A DNA stretch of 64,000 nt, from contig NZ_BJYD01000004.1 of NCBI RefSeq assembly GCF_007991335.1, forward strand, positions 1 to 64,000, written 5' to 3'. The position numbers and the translations under genes are program-made. This document shows positions 47,308 through 55,655 of this stretch, in pieces. Under the pieces are notes generated by a model. That model did no database searches and was not told the DNA's origin. It saw only the letters and a list, made by a program, of their open reading frames with translations. The stretch is from Halobacillus faecis. Its GTDB lineage: Bacteria > Bacillota > Bacilli > Bacillales > Halobacillaceae. Within the stretch, counting starts at the first letter, position 1; the number at the start of each line of letters is the position of its first letter.

Positions 47308-47826
47308 ATGATTCCGTTGTACAGCTTCCTTTTACTTTTTAGTTTATTAAACCCTTTCCTTCCTCCACACACACCTGATGAGTCCGTTATTATTGTAAAT
47401 AAAGCAACCCATGAGGTTGTGCTCTACCAAAGCGACAAAGTTCTCTTCAAGGCTCCTGCAGCCATAGGGAAGACGAAAGACTTGACGCCGGAGGGCCGTT
47501 TCAATGTGAAAGTGAAAGCCAAAGATCCGTATTATCGAAAAAAAGACATCCCGGGCGGTGATCCAATGAATCCACTTGGAAGCCGGTGGATCGGGTTTGA
47601 TGCCAGGGGAACAGACGGTAGGATCTATGGCATTCATGGAACGAATCAGCCGGATTCTATCGGTAAATCAGTCTCGGCTGGTTGTATTCGAATGAGAAAC
47701 AAAGATGTTGAGACCCTATTTGACATGGTTCCTGCTGAGACAGACGTACTGATTGTGGATAGTGAAAAGGAAATGTCCGATTTATATCGTTTCTGGGAAG
47801 AATCGAAACTAAAGGAACAATTCTAG
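47308..47826 (+). CDS. YkuD-type L,D-transpeptidase
   Basis: A 172-residue protein with an N-terminal signal or anchor (1-18) and an L,D-transpeptidase domain. The catalytic motif is complete: His110 in IHGTN, then SIGKSVSAGCIRMR with nucleophile Cys126. Such enzymes make 3-3 cross-links in peptidoglycan or alter spore/cell wall. No LysM domain. The ATG at 47308 abuts AAAGAGG; the TTG at 47317 is an alternative start with better spacing. Ends at a strong terminator. Confidence 0.88.
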   Translation: MIPLYSFLLLFSLLNPFLPPHTPDESVIIVNKATHEVVLYQSDKVLFKAPAAIGKTKDLTPEGRFNVKVKAKDPYYRKKDIPGGDPMNPLGSRWIGFDARGTDGRIYGIHGTNQPDSIGKSVSAGCIRMRNKDVETLFDMVPAETDVLIVDSEKEMSDLYRFWEESKLKEQF

Positions 47827-47832
47827 AAACTA

Positions 47833-47874
47833 AGAAAGCCGAAAAGATGGACGCCCATCTCTTCGGCTTTTTTT
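47833..47874 (+). terminator. Terminator of the L,D-transpeptidase gene
   Basis: AAAGCCGAA (47835-47843) pairs with TTCGGCTTT (47862-47870), with an inner AGATGG/CCATCT pairing and a T run after. Confidence 0.85.
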
Positions 47875-47883
47875 ATTCATTTA

Positions 47884-47997
47884 TTATAGGAAGAAACTCG
47901 CGCCAGCCAATGCACTAGATAGAAGCATAGACAAAATCATGACATAGATCACGACTTTCATACGGCGTTCGCGTTTTGAACGTTTTTTTGTAGCCAA
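47884..47997 (-). CDS. Prli42-like small membrane protein
   Basis: A 37-codon gene: a basic N-terminus (MATKKRSKRERRMK) then a single membrane helix, VVIYVMILSMLLSSALAG, and a short ASFFL end. It starts with TTG behind a perfect AAGGAGG on the minus strand. Charge pattern, length and the Y-M-I-S-M-L core match Prli42, the mini-protein that anchors the stressosome to the membrane in Listeria and has relatives across Bacillales. Too short for usual gene thresholds. Confidence 0.82.
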   Translation of the reverse strand: MATKKRSKRERRMKVVIYVMILSMLLSSALAGASFFL

Positions 47998-48113
47998 GGT
48001 GTGTAACCTCCTTCTCAGTCAATCCTACTGACATTCTACCTAAAAAAGAGAAATTGGACAAGGGCGTGAAATCATTTACAATAAAATTGTGAATGATAGT
48101 AATTTTTAGATAG

Positions 48114-48127
48114 GTAAGCGCTTCATT
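48114..48127 (+). promoter_or_regulatory. cre-like CcpA site before the mutase operon
   Basis: The palindromic core AAGCGCTT (48116-48123) is that of catabolite-responsive elements, though the flanks match weakly. A TATGCT at 48133-48138 could be the -10. Carbon-catabolite control of a propionate module would make sense. Confidence 0.35.
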
Positions 48128-48174
48128 TCTGGTATGCTAGTAGTGTGAATGGACTGAATAAGGAGGCCTTTCTT

Positions 48175-49830
48175 ATGAACAGATCATCAAGTGACCAACA
48201 CCCTAAACAAAAATGGGAAAAAGATGTAGAAAAAACGACGGAGCGTTTTCCGGAACGTAAAGAAGCCTTTCATACAAGTTCCGATCTTCCGGTTGACCGA
48301 TTATACACGCCGGAACAGATGGATGAGGACTACATAGAGGAAATCGGCTTTCCGGGCCAGTATCCTTATACGAGAGGGATTCAGCCGACCATGTATCGTA
48401 GCCGCTATTGGACGATGCGTCAATATGCTGGTTTCGGTTCGGCAGAGGAAACGAATGAGAGATTCCGATATTTATTGAAACAAGGTCAGACCGGGTTATC
48501 GGTGGCCTTCGATTTGCCGACACAGATCGGCTATGATTCTGATGACCCCATGGCTGATGGGGAAGTGGGTAAAGTCGGTGTAGCCATTGATTCATTAAAG
48601 GACATGGAGCAGTTATTTGATCAGATTCCACTCGATCAAGTAAGTACATCCATGACAATCAACGCACCGGCCAGTATTCTTCTTGCGATGTATATCGCTG
48701 TTGGGGAAAAGCAGGGAGTCACTCCTGAGAAATTGACAGGGACGATTCAAAACGACATCTTGAAAGAATATATTGCTCGAGGTACGTATATCTATCCACC
48801 GAAACCTTCCATGAGATTGATTACTGACATATTCGGCTACTGTCAGGAGCATTTACCGAAATTCAACACAATAAGCATCTCCGGTTATCATATCCGCGAA
48901 GCAGGATCTACAGCTGTGCAGGAAGTCGCTTTTACAATTGCGAACGGCATGGCTTATGTAGATGCGGCGATCGAGGCTGGACTCGAAGTCGACCAGTTTG
49001 CGCCAAGGCTTGCCTTCTTCTTCAATGCTCACAATCAATTTTTTGAGGAAGCGGCCAAGTTCCGAGCGGCTCGTCGCATGTGGGCCAAAATTATGAAAGA
49101 ACACTATGGTGCAGAAAATCCGAAAAGTTGGAAGCTCCGTTTCCATACTCAAACAGGCGGAAGTACGCTGACGGCTCAGCAGCCGGATAATAACATTGTA
49201 CGTGTCACATTACAGGCACTTGCTGCTGTCATGGGAGGAACACAAAGTTTGCACACCAACTCCCGGGATGAAGCTCTTGCTTTGCCGACAGAAGATTCCG
49301 CACGAATTGCGTTACGAACACAGCAGATCATTGCCAATGAAAGCGGTGTGGCGGACACTATAGACCCACTTGCTGGTTCTTACTATGTAGAGTCGCTCAC
49401 AGACCAGATTGAAAAAGAGGCAAATGCTTACTTAGAGCGCATCAAAGAATTCGGTGGAGCTGTCCAGGCTGTGGAAGAAGGGTATATGCAACGTGAAATT
49501 CATAAAGCTGCCTACGATGCCCAAAAACGGATCGAATCGAAGGAAGACATCGTCGTCGGTATGAACGAATACAAACTCGAAGAAGAGATACATGCAGACT
49601 TGTTGCGCGTGGATGAAGCGCTGGAACAAGCACAAATCAAGAAAACACAGGAAGTAAGATCTTCCCGCGATCAGGAATCCGTCGATCAATGCCTTAAAGC
49701 TCTTAGGGAAGCGGCGAAAGGGTCGGAGAATGTCATGCCTCATATTGTGGCTGCGGTTAAAGTTTATGCCACAGTCGGGGAGATCGCGAACGTTTTACGA
49801 GAGGAATTTGGAGAATATACCGGAATGTAG
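48175..49830 (+). CDS. mcmA: Methylmalonyl-CoA mutase, catalytic (large) subunit of the split type
   Basis: A 551-residue TIM-barrel catalytic subunit that isomerises (R)-methylmalonyl-CoA to succinyl-CoA with adenosylcobalamin. The substrate-binding region [16 protein letters not shown] and [17 protein letters not shown] are clear, as are [15 protein letters not shown] and GGTQSLHTN. It stops before the B12-binding domain, which is carried by the next gene, as in archaeal-style split mutases. The ATG at 48175 with AAGGAGG is preferred over 48145. Confidence 0.92.
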   Translation: MNRSSSDQHPKQKWEKDVEKTTERFPERKEAFHTSSDLPVDRLYTPEQMDEDYIEEIGFPGQYPYTRGIQPTMYRSRYWTMRQYAGFGSAEETNERFRYLLKQGQTGLSVAFDLPTQIGYDSDDPMADGEVGKVGVAIDSLKDMEQLFDQIPLDQVSTSMTINAPASILLAMYIAVGEKQGVTPEKLTGTIQNDILKEYIARGTYIYPPKPSMRLITDIFGYCQEHLPKFNTISISGYHIREAGSTAVQEVAFTIANGMAYVDAAIEAGLEVDQFAPRLAFFFNAHNQFFEEAAKFRAARRMWAKIMKEHYGAENPKSWKLRFHTQTGGSTLTAQQPDNNIVRVTLQALAAVMGGTQSLHTNSRDEALALPTEDSARIALRTQQIIANESGVADTIDPLAGSYYVESLTDQIEKEANAYLERIKEFGGAVQAVEEGYMQREIHKAAYDAQKRIESKEDIVVGMNEYKLEEEIHADLLRVDEALEQAQIKKTQEVRSSRDQESVDQCLKALREAAKGSENVMPHIVAAVKVYATVGEIANVLREEFGEYTGM

Positions 49831-49845
49831 GAAGGGATGATGAGG

Positions 49846-50658
49846 ATGAAACCAATACGTGTACTTATAGCGAAACCAGGGTTAGATGGACATGACAGAG
49901 GAGCTTTAATTATCGCTCAGGCCCTCAGAGACCATGGCATGGAAGTCATCTATACAGGTCTGCGGCAATCCGCCGTACAAATCGCAAGAGCAGCCATTCA
50001 GGAAGATGTAGATGTTGTCGGACTTTCGTCTCTTTCCGGTGCTCACAAATCATTGTTTCCTAAAGTGGTCCAAGCGCTGGAAGAGCAGGGTGCCTCTGAT
50101 ATTCCTGTCGTTGGCGGCGGGGTCATACCGGCAGAAGATATTCCTTTTCTTGAGGAAAAAGGGGTGAACAAAATCTTCACCAGCGGGTCACCGACAGATG
50201 CCATCGCTCTTTATATTAAACAGCTTCTGAACAAGGAAACGGTAGAGGCACCGAAACGGATCGCCCATATCGGAATTGCTGTGGAAAGCATTGATGCAGC
50301 CTTGCCGTTCTATCAACATAACCTCAGCTTGGAGCTTGAAGCTGTTGAAGTTGTGGAGTCAGAACAAGTGCGTGTCGCTTTTCTGAGAATCGGTGAAACG
50401 ATGTTTGAATTGTTGGAGCCTTTGAGTGATAACTCCCCAATCCAATCGTTTTTGACAAAAAAAGGAGAAGGCGTCCACCATATCGCCTTGGAAGTGGACG
50501 ATCTTACCAAGCGTTTGGAGCAGTATAAAGAACAAGGGGTCCGTCTCATTCATGAACAGCCAAAACAAGGGGCCCATGCTAGTCAGATCGCCTTTTTGCA
50601 TCCGAAAGCAGCCAATGGTGTCCTATTTGAACTATGTCAGCATGGGGAGGAGGAGTAA
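49846..50658 (+). CDS. Fusion of mutase B12-binding domain and methylmalonyl-CoA epimerase
   Basis: A 270-residue two-domain protein. Residues 1-130 are a cobalamin-binding domain with DGHDRG (Asp14, His16, Gly19), the base-off/His-on motif, plus GLSSLSGAH and VVGGGVIP. Residues 137-270 are a VOC-fold methylmalonyl-CoA epimerase: AHIGIAV (His141), GVHHIALEV (His211/212) and LFELCQ (Glu262) supply the metal site. It thus joins the small mutase subunit to the enzyme that delivers its (R)-substrate. No stop or frameshift breaks the junction. The ATG at 49846 is preferred (MKPIRVLIAKPGLDG). Lies between mcmA and the carboxylase gene. Confidence 0.9.
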   Translation: MKPIRVLIAKPGLDGHDRGALIIAQALRDHGMEVIYTGLRQSAVQIARAAIQEDVDVVGLSSLSGAHKSLFPKVVQALEEQGASDIPVVGGGVIPAEDIPFLEEKGVNKIFTSGSPTDAIALYIKQLLNKETVEAPKRIAHIGIAVESIDAALPFYQHNLSLELEAVEVVESEQVRVAFLRIGETMFELLEPLSDNSPIQSFLTKKGEGVHHIALEVDDLTKRLEQYKEQGVRLIHEQPKQGAHASQIAFLHPKAANGVLFELCQHGEEE

Positions 50659-50660
50659 GA

Positions 50661-52208
50661 ATGGACATTTTTGATAAAATCAATGAATTGTACGATAAAC
50701 GCCGCCAAGTTGAACTAGGCGGCGGTGATGAAAGAATTGATAAACAGCATGATAAAGGGAAATGGACAGCGAGGGAACGCATCGAACACCTGTTGGATGA
50801 GGGCTCTTTCATTGAGCTGAATCCTTTTATTGAACATCGGCATGATGCCTTTGGAATGGATGGAAAGTCTGCCCCGGGTGAAGGGGTCGTAACAGGGTTT
50901 GGTAAAATTCATGGACGTGATGTGTATTTGTTCGCTCAGGACTTCACGGTTTACGGCGGAGCCTTAGGGGAAATGCACGCGAAGAAGATTGCCGCTGTCA
51001 TGGACCTTGCTGCGAAAAATGGAACGCCTTTTATCGGCTTGAACGATTCTGGAGGAGCACGAATCCAGGAAGGTGTTTCTTCCTTGGATGGCTATGGTCA
51101 AGTCTTTTACCGGAACTCCATCTATTCCGGAGTCATTCCGCAAATATCGGTCATTATGGGGCCGTGTGCCGGAGGAGCTGTCTATTCTCCAGCTATCACT
51201 GATTTCGTCATCATGGTAGAAAAAACATCGCAAATGTTTATTACAGGTCCTAAAGTCATTGAAACCGTGACCGGTGAGCAAATTTCCGCAGAAGACCTCG
51301 GCGGTGCCGGCGTCCATAATTCTTTGAGCGGGAATGCTCACTTGAAGACACCTGATGAGGCTTCTGCTTTGGATGCTGTAAGGGATCTCGTCAGTTACCT
51401 TCCTCAGAACAATGAGGAACTGACCCCTGAAGTTGAAGTGGAAGTTGAGGATAACTTCAGACCTGACATCACAGATAAAATCCCTTTTGATCCGATCCGT
51501 CCTTACGATGTACGTATCGTGATCGATGAATTCGTTGACGAAGGTTCTTTCTTCGAAATCCATAAGGACTTTGCGAAAAACATCGTCGTCGGATATGCTC
51601 GTTTGCAAGGGAAGACTGTAGGCCTTGTTTGTAATCAGCCGAAATATATGGCTGGAGGTCTTGATATCGACTCTAGTGATAAAGCTGCCCGTTTTATCCG
51701 TACGTGTGATTCTTTCAATATCCCTCTCATCACGTTTGAAGATGTGACAGGCTTCTTCCCTGGAATTAAACAGGAACATGGGGGAATCATCCGCCACGGA
51801 GCCAAAATCCTATACGCTTACTCTGAAGCCACCGTTCCTAAACTGACGGTGATTACGAGAAAAGCTTATGGTGGAGCCTATGTCGCGTTGAACAGTAAAT
51901 CGATCGGTGCAGACCTTGTTTATGCCTGGCCAAACGCGGAAATTGCTGTCATGGGTCCTGAAGGCGCGGCGAATATCATTTTCGCAAAAGAAATCAGAGA
52001 AAGCGAAACCCCAGAGGAAACACGACAAAATAAAATCAACGAATACAGAGAACGATTCGCAAACCCTTACGTGGCAGCAGGACTTGGGATGATTGATGAT
52101 GTCATCGACCCAAGAGAAACCCGGTCCACACTGATTAAAGCCCTGGATATGCTGAAGAATAAACACGAAGAACGCCCGTATAAAAAGCATGGCAACATCC
52201 CTCTATAA
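50661..52208 (+). CDS. mmdA: Acyl-CoA (propionyl-CoA) carboxylase carboxyltransferase subunit
   Basis: A 515-residue biotin-dependent carboxyltransferase (YqjD/PccB/MmdA type) with both crotonase-like halves: LNDSGGARIQEGVSSLDGYG and VIMGPCAGGAVYSPA in the first, EDVTGFFPG and TRKAYGGAYVALNSK in the second. It would make (S)-methylmalonyl-CoA from propionyl-CoA. No biotin carrier or carboxylase gene is adjacent, so it must use partners elsewhere. The ATG at 50661 follows GGAGGAGGAG by a few bases. Third gene of the propionate module. Confidence 0.9.
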   Translation: MDIFDKINELYDKRRQVELGGGDERIDKQHDKGKWTARERIEHLLDEGSFIELNPFIEHRHDAFGMDGKSAPGEGVVTGFGKIHGRDVYLFAQDFTVYGGALGEMHAKKIAAVMDLAAKNGTPFIGLNDSGGARIQEGVSSLDGYGQVFYRNSIYSGVIPQISVIMGPCAGGAVYSPAITDFVIMVEKTSQMFITGPKVIETVTGEQISAEDLGGAGVHNSLSGNAHLKTPDEASALDAVRDLVSYLPQNNEELTPEVEVEVEDNFRPDITDKIPFDPIRPYDVRIVIDEFVDEGSFFEIHKDFAKNIVVGYARLQGKTVGLVCNQPKYMAGGLDIDSSDKAARFIRTCDSFNIPLITFEDVTGFFPGIKQEHGGIIRHGAKILYAYSEATVPKLTVITRKAYGGAYVALNSKSIGADLVYAWPNAEIAVMGPEGAANIIFAKEIRESETPEETRQNKINEYRERFANPYVAAGLGMIDDVIDPRETRSTLIKALDMLKNKHEERPYKKHGNIPL

Positions 52209-52278
52209 TTGACACAGTCCTTTCGTTCCGCTAACGTACTAAGAGGAATGTGTTTACATATGAAGGAGGCAGACATAG

Positions 52279-53403
52279 ATGGTAGCCATTAATAAAGAAC
52301 GTTTACTGAATGAATTTCTAGAGTTGGTTCAAATTGACTCAGAAACAACGCAAGAAGCAGAAATCGCTAAAGTATTGAAAAAGAAATTCCAGGACTTAGG
52401 TTTGGAAGTGCTTGAAGATGATGCTGCATCGATTACAGGTCATGGGGCCAACAACCTGATTTGTAATTTAGAAGGTTCAAAGAAGGACGCAGAGACGATT
52501 TACTTCACCTCTCATATGGATACGGTGGTTCCTGGTAACGGTGTGAAGCCTTCGGTTGAAGATGGTTATATCGTAACCGATGGAACAACAATCCTTGGAG
52601 CGGATGACAAAGCGGGTGTCGCAGCGATTCTTGAAGCGATCCGTTCTCTTCAGGAACAAGACGTAGAGCATGGAAACCTGCAGTTCGTGATCACCGTAGG
52701 AGAAGAGAGCGGTCTTGTTGGGGCGAAAGCTCTTGATGCTTCCATGCTCAAAGCTAAATACGGGTATGCGCTAGATAGTGATGGTCAAGTCGGAAACATT
52801 ATCGTAGCGGCTCCTACCCAGGCGAAAATTAATGCCATCGTGAAAGGGAAGACCGCTCATGCAGGAGTTGCCCCTGAAAAAGGGATCTCAGCGATCACAC
52901 TTGCTTCCCGAGCCATTGCTAAAATGCCGCTGGGACGGATTGATGATGAAACAACAGCAAACATCGGACGTTTTGAAGGCGGTCAAAAAACGAATATCGT
53001 TTGTGACCATGTAGAAGTATTAGCCGAAGCCCGTTCTCTAGACCCTGAAAAAATGGAAGCGCAAGTAGAGAAGATGAAAAAAGCCTTCAAAGAAACAGCA
53101 GAAGAAATGGGCGGCGAAGTCGAACTTGATGTTGAAATCATGTATCCAGGCTTCAAACAACAAGCTGGAGACCAAGTCGTTGAAGTCGCACGTTCTGCTG
53201 CGAAACGGATCGGTCGTGAAAGTGAATTGCTGACAAGTGGCGGCGGAAGTGATGCCAACGTGATCGCAGGCCACGGTGTTCCTACAGTGAACTTGAGTGT
53301 AGGATATGAAGAAATTCATACAACCAACGAGCGCATGCCTGTTAGTGAGCTTGAAAAGATTACAGAGTTCGTAACAGCGATCGTTGAAGAAGTAGCACAA
53401 TGA
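52279..53403 (+). CDS. yqjE: M20 family metallopeptidase (YqjE/PepT-like)
   Basis: A 374-residue M20 peptidase. Metal and catalytic residues: HMDTV, ADDKAGVAAILEA, TVGEESGLVGAKAL with the Glu pair, DSDGQVGNI, and HTTNERMP near the end. Similar enzymes are annotated as tripeptidase-like; the real substrate is unknown. GAAGGAGG ribosome site. Separated from mmdA by 70 bp and ending at a terminator. Confidence 0.88.
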   Translation: MVAINKERLLNEFLELVQIDSETTQEAEIAKVLKKKFQDLGLEVLEDDAASITGHGANNLICNLEGSKKDAETIYFTSHMDTVVPGNGVKPSVEDGYIVTDGTTILGADDKAGVAAILEAIRSLQEQDVEHGNLQFVITVGEESGLVGAKALDASMLKAKYGYALDSDGQVGNIIVAAPTQAKINAIVKGKTAHAGVAPEKGISAITLASRAIAKMPLGRIDDETTANIGRFEGGQKTNIVCDHVEVLAEARSLDPEKMEAQVEKMKKAFKETAEEMGGEVELDVEIMYPGFKQQAGDQVVEVARSAAKRIGRESELLTSGGGSDANVIAGHGVPTVNLSVGYEEIHTTNERMPVSELEKITEFVTAIVEEVAQ

Positions 53404-53412
53404 TTTAACAAC

Positions 53413-53447
53413 GTAATACTCCCTGAATCTTCAGGGAGTATTTTTTA
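53413..53447 (+). terminator. Terminator of yqjE
   Basis: AATACTCCCTGA pairs with TCAGGGAGTATT across ATCT, followed by a T run. Confidence 0.9.
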
Positions 53448-53534
53448 TGGTCTATATTACACCCTTCCACATAAGCTCCCGTTTGTGTAAGACTCATGGG
53501 TTATATGTATTGGAGAAACAATAAAAAAGCGTTG

Positions 53535-53582
53535 TTGAACATGAATGAAGCATGACATGATATAATAGAGAACAAATGTTCC
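53535..53582 (+). promoter_or_regulatory. SOS promoter: LexA box at the dinB start site
   Basis: AGAACAAATGTTCC (53569-53582) matches the Bacillus LexA consensus CGAACRNRYGTTYC at 13 of 14 positions. It lies just after an extended -10, TGATATAAT (53558-53566), so bound LexA would cover the start site. The only -35 candidate, TTGAAC (53535-53540), is 20 bp away. Confidence 0.8.
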
Positions 53583-53599
53583 AATGGAGGAAGAACGCT

Positions 53600-54847
53600 A
53601 TGCAGTCCAAATGGTATCCCAAAAAAGGACGCGTCATTTTTCATGTAGATATGAATAGTTTCTATGCTTCTGTGGAAGCAGCTTTTGACCCATCTCTAAA
53701 GGGAAAGCCGCTTGCCATTGCTGGAAACCCTGAAGAAAGACGCGGAATCATTGTCACAAGCAGCTATGAAGCCCGCAAATACGGCGTTAAAACGACGATG
53801 CCTTTAGGAGAGGCTCGACGGTTGTGCCCTGAACTTATAGTGATGGGACCGACGTTTGAACGGTACCGAACTGCGTCCAAAGAAATGTTCAAAATTCTAG
53901 CTGATGTGACGCCGCTCGTACAGCCGGTTTCCATAGACGAGGGTTATATGGATATTACCGACTGCGCGGACCAAGGTTCTCCTCCAGAAATAGCCGAGCG
54001 CATCCAGCAGCGAATCAATGAAGAGCTCGATCTTCCTTGTAGTATTGGGATCGCTCCAAATAAATTTTTGGCAAAGATGGCTTCCGATATGAAAAAACCA
54101 ATGGGAATTACGATCTTACGGAAAAGAGATCTTGAAACAAAATTATGGCCATTACCGATAGAAGAAATGTACGGAGTCGGTTCAAAAACGGCTGAGAAAC
54201 TAAGAAAGATCGGAATTGAAACGATTGGTGGTTTAGCTGAACATCCTGTCCTTGAGTTGAAGGGTGTTCTTGGAATTAATGGAGAGCGATTGAAAAATAG
54301 GGCGAATGGAATGGATGATCGCCTCGTCGATCCTGATGCGGTTCATGAATTTAAAAGTATTGGCACTTCAACAACGCTCCCCCAAGATACAACGAATGAC
54401 ACAGAGGTACAAACGGTCATTCGCAGACTTTCCAATAAGGTGGAAGGTCGAATGAAGAATAAAAAAGTTCTTGCAAGAAATGTGCAGTTGACGATTCGTT
54501 ATCATGATCGGAAAACAGTGACACGCAGTCGGCAACTGAAGGAATTCATCCATTCATCAGAAGACCTTTTTCAAGTAGCGATGCAGTTATTCGATGATCA
54601 TTGGAATCAGCAGCCTGTTCGTCTGCTTGGCGTTACAGCGAGTGACCTGGCGGAGAAATCAGAAGTGAGTCAACAACTGGATCTCTTTAATTTTGAACAA
54701 TACGCCAGCAAGGAAAAACTGTATAAGACGATTGATGATCTGACTGAGAAATATGGCAAAAACCCTTTCCGAGACCTTAGTAATCCGACGAACCCTCAGG
54801 TGAATACGAGCTTTCAAAAAGACTTTCTCGATGATTTCAAAAAATGA
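53600..54847 (+). CDS. dinB: DNA polymerase IV (Y family)
   Basis: A 415-residue translesion polymerase. Catalytic carboxylates: FHVDMNSFYASVE (Asp) and SIDEGYMD (Asp, Glu). Thumb HhH motif YGVGSKTAEKLRKIG, the little-finger domain (about 240-350), and a C-terminal beta-clamp-binding motif QLDLF. The ATG at 53600 with TGGAGG is preferred over 53576, which lies inside the LexA box. Equivalent in place to Bacillus subtilis yqjH (PolY1). Confidence 0.94.
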   Translation: MQSKWYPKKGRVIFHVDMNSFYASVEAAFDPSLKGKPLAIAGNPEERRGIIVTSSYEARKYGVKTTMPLGEARRLCPELIVMGPTFERYRTASKEMFKILADVTPLVQPVSIDEGYMDITDCADQGSPPEIAERIQQRINEELDLPCSIGIAPNKFLAKMASDMKKPMGITILRKRDLETKLWPLPIEEMYGVGSKTAEKLRKIGIETIGGLAEHPVLELKGVLGINGERLKNRANGMDDRLVDPDAVHEFKSIGTSTTLPQDTTNDTEVQTVIRRLSNKVEGRMKNKKVLARNVQLTIRYHDRKTVTRSRQLKEFIHSSEDLFQVAMQLFDDHWNQQPVRLLGVTASDLAEKSEVSQQLDLFNFEQYASKEKLYKTIDDLTEKYGKNPFRDLSNPTNPQVNTSFQKDFLDDFKK

Positions 54848-54854
54848 TTCCCAG

Positions 54855-54883
54855 GCATAGCCTCCATCTTCTTTTCCATACTA
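54855..54883 (+). promoter_or_regulatory. Sigma-G (forespore) promoter of the small-gene operon
   Basis: GCATA (54855-54859), a 17-bp spacer and CATACTA (54877-54883) match the sigma-G consensus at every conserved base. It starts 8 bp after the dinB stop. Confidence 0.75.
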
Positions 54884-54906
54884 AAAGAGAAGGGAGGCGT
54901 TCTAGA

Positions 54907-55035
54907 ATGGGTAGAGATCGACAAGAGAAAAAGTTGAAAAAATCCGGCAGAGTGGAGTCCGATCGTGATCAGCGCTTAAGTTATCCAGGTGCGACCGCGA
55001 TGGAGGGGCCAGAAGCAGCTCGTAAACGCAGATAA
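54907..55035 (+). CDS. Very small basic protein, probable spore component
   Basis: A 42-codon gene, MGRDRQEKKLKKSGRVESD to the end GPEAARKRR, rich in Arg, Lys and Asp, with no hydrophobic segment. GGGAGG lies 9 bases before the ATG. It sits between a sigma-G promoter and sspP, so it is probably made in the forespore and could be an uncharacterised small acid-soluble or coat-type protein. It does not resemble SspO, the usual partner of SspP, by eye. The longer upstream frame start is rejected. Confidence 0.7.
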   Translation: MGRDRQEKKLKKSGRVESDRDQRLSYPGATAMEGPEAARKRR

Positions 55036-55053
55036 TCAAGGAGGCGGATTTTC

Positions 55054-55203
55054 ATGGGTAGACGCATGGGACCAAAACAGCAAGAACAACCGAACTTACC
55101 ACTAGGGCCGAAACAAGCATATGGGGAACCGGCTCAAGGATCTCATAAAGTGAAAAACAGACAGCATTCGCGTCAAAAACAAAAATCTTCTCACGATATG
55201 TAA
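55054..55203 (+). CDS. sspP: Small acid-soluble spore protein P
   Basis: A 49-residue protein whose C-terminal half, GSHKVKNRQHSRQKQKSSHD plus Met, closely follows Bacillus subtilis SspP (GSKKVKNRNHTRQKHNTSHD). SspP is a minor forespore protein. The N-terminal half (MGRRMGPKQQEQPNLPLGPK) is more variable. CAAGGAGG ribosome site, 18 bp after the preceding small gene, followed by a terminator. Below usual gene-length thresholds. Confidence 0.88.
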   Translation: MGRRMGPKQQEQPNLPLGPKQAYGEPAQGSHKVKNRQHSRQKQKSSHDM

Positions 55204-55206
55204 GAA

Positions 55207-55240
55207 GAAAAGGCAGCCATTTGGCTGTCTTTTCTATTTT
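55207..55240 (+). terminator. Terminator of the sspP operon
   Basis: AAAAGGCAGCC (55208-55218) pairs with GGCTGTCTTTT (55223-55233) with one G-T pair; T-rich tail. Confidence 0.85.
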
Positions 55241-55272
55241 TTATACATCCAATTATCACCACTGGAATGAGA

Positions 55273-55304
55273 GTCATATTATCTGGGTTCTTGGACAAAA
55301 TAAT
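55273..55304 (+). promoter_or_regulatory. Possible sigma-E promoter of the DUF3892 gene
   Basis: GTCATATT (55273-55280) equals the sigma-E -35 consensus. The -10, ACAAAATAAT about 14 bp later, is a weak match. Confidence 0.3.
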
Positions 55305-55321
55305 TCTTGAGGAGGTTGAGA

Positions 55322-55549
55322 ATGATGCCAGAACAAATTGTCGCCGTTAGAAAAAACGGGCAAGGGAGCATTGTTGAAATGCAACTGTCGTCAGGTCAGG
55401 TGGTCGATTATAAACGAGCACATGAAATGGCGCGCAGTGGTGAACTGGAACACGTGAACCTCATTCGAGGTAAAGATGGAGAAGACCATCTGCGCAGTGA
55501 ACCGGATGGCATTCAATCCAACAACTTGGACAACCTTCCATCTTTTTAA
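55322..55549 (+). CDS. DUF3892 domain protein
   Basis: A 75-residue protein of the DUF3892 family: QIVAVRKNGQGSIVEMQLSSG then VDYKRAHEMARSGELEHV and the conserved tail LRSEPDGIQSNNLDNLPSF. Function unknown. TTGAGGAGG lies before two adjacent ATGs (55322 and 55325); either may be used. The upstream part of the frame is rejected. Own terminator. Confidence 0.85.
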   Translation: MMPEQIVAVRKNGQGSIVEMQLSSGQVVDYKRAHEMARSGELEHVNLIRGKDGEDHLRSEPDGIQSNNLDNLPSF

Positions 55550-55552
55550 TAG

Positions 55553-55594
55553 AGAACCCAGGCAAAGCCTAGCGCTTGCCTGGGTTTTCTTTTG
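55553..55594 (+). terminator. Terminator of the DUF3892 gene
   Basis: GAACCCAGGCAA pairs with TTGCCTGGGTTTTC across a short loop, followed by TTTT. Confidence 0.85.
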
Positions 55595-55655
55595 TTGTAG
55601 TTCCACAAACCTTCCGTTATGTGCAATAAAAATAGTGAGCGGGATGATAAATAAT

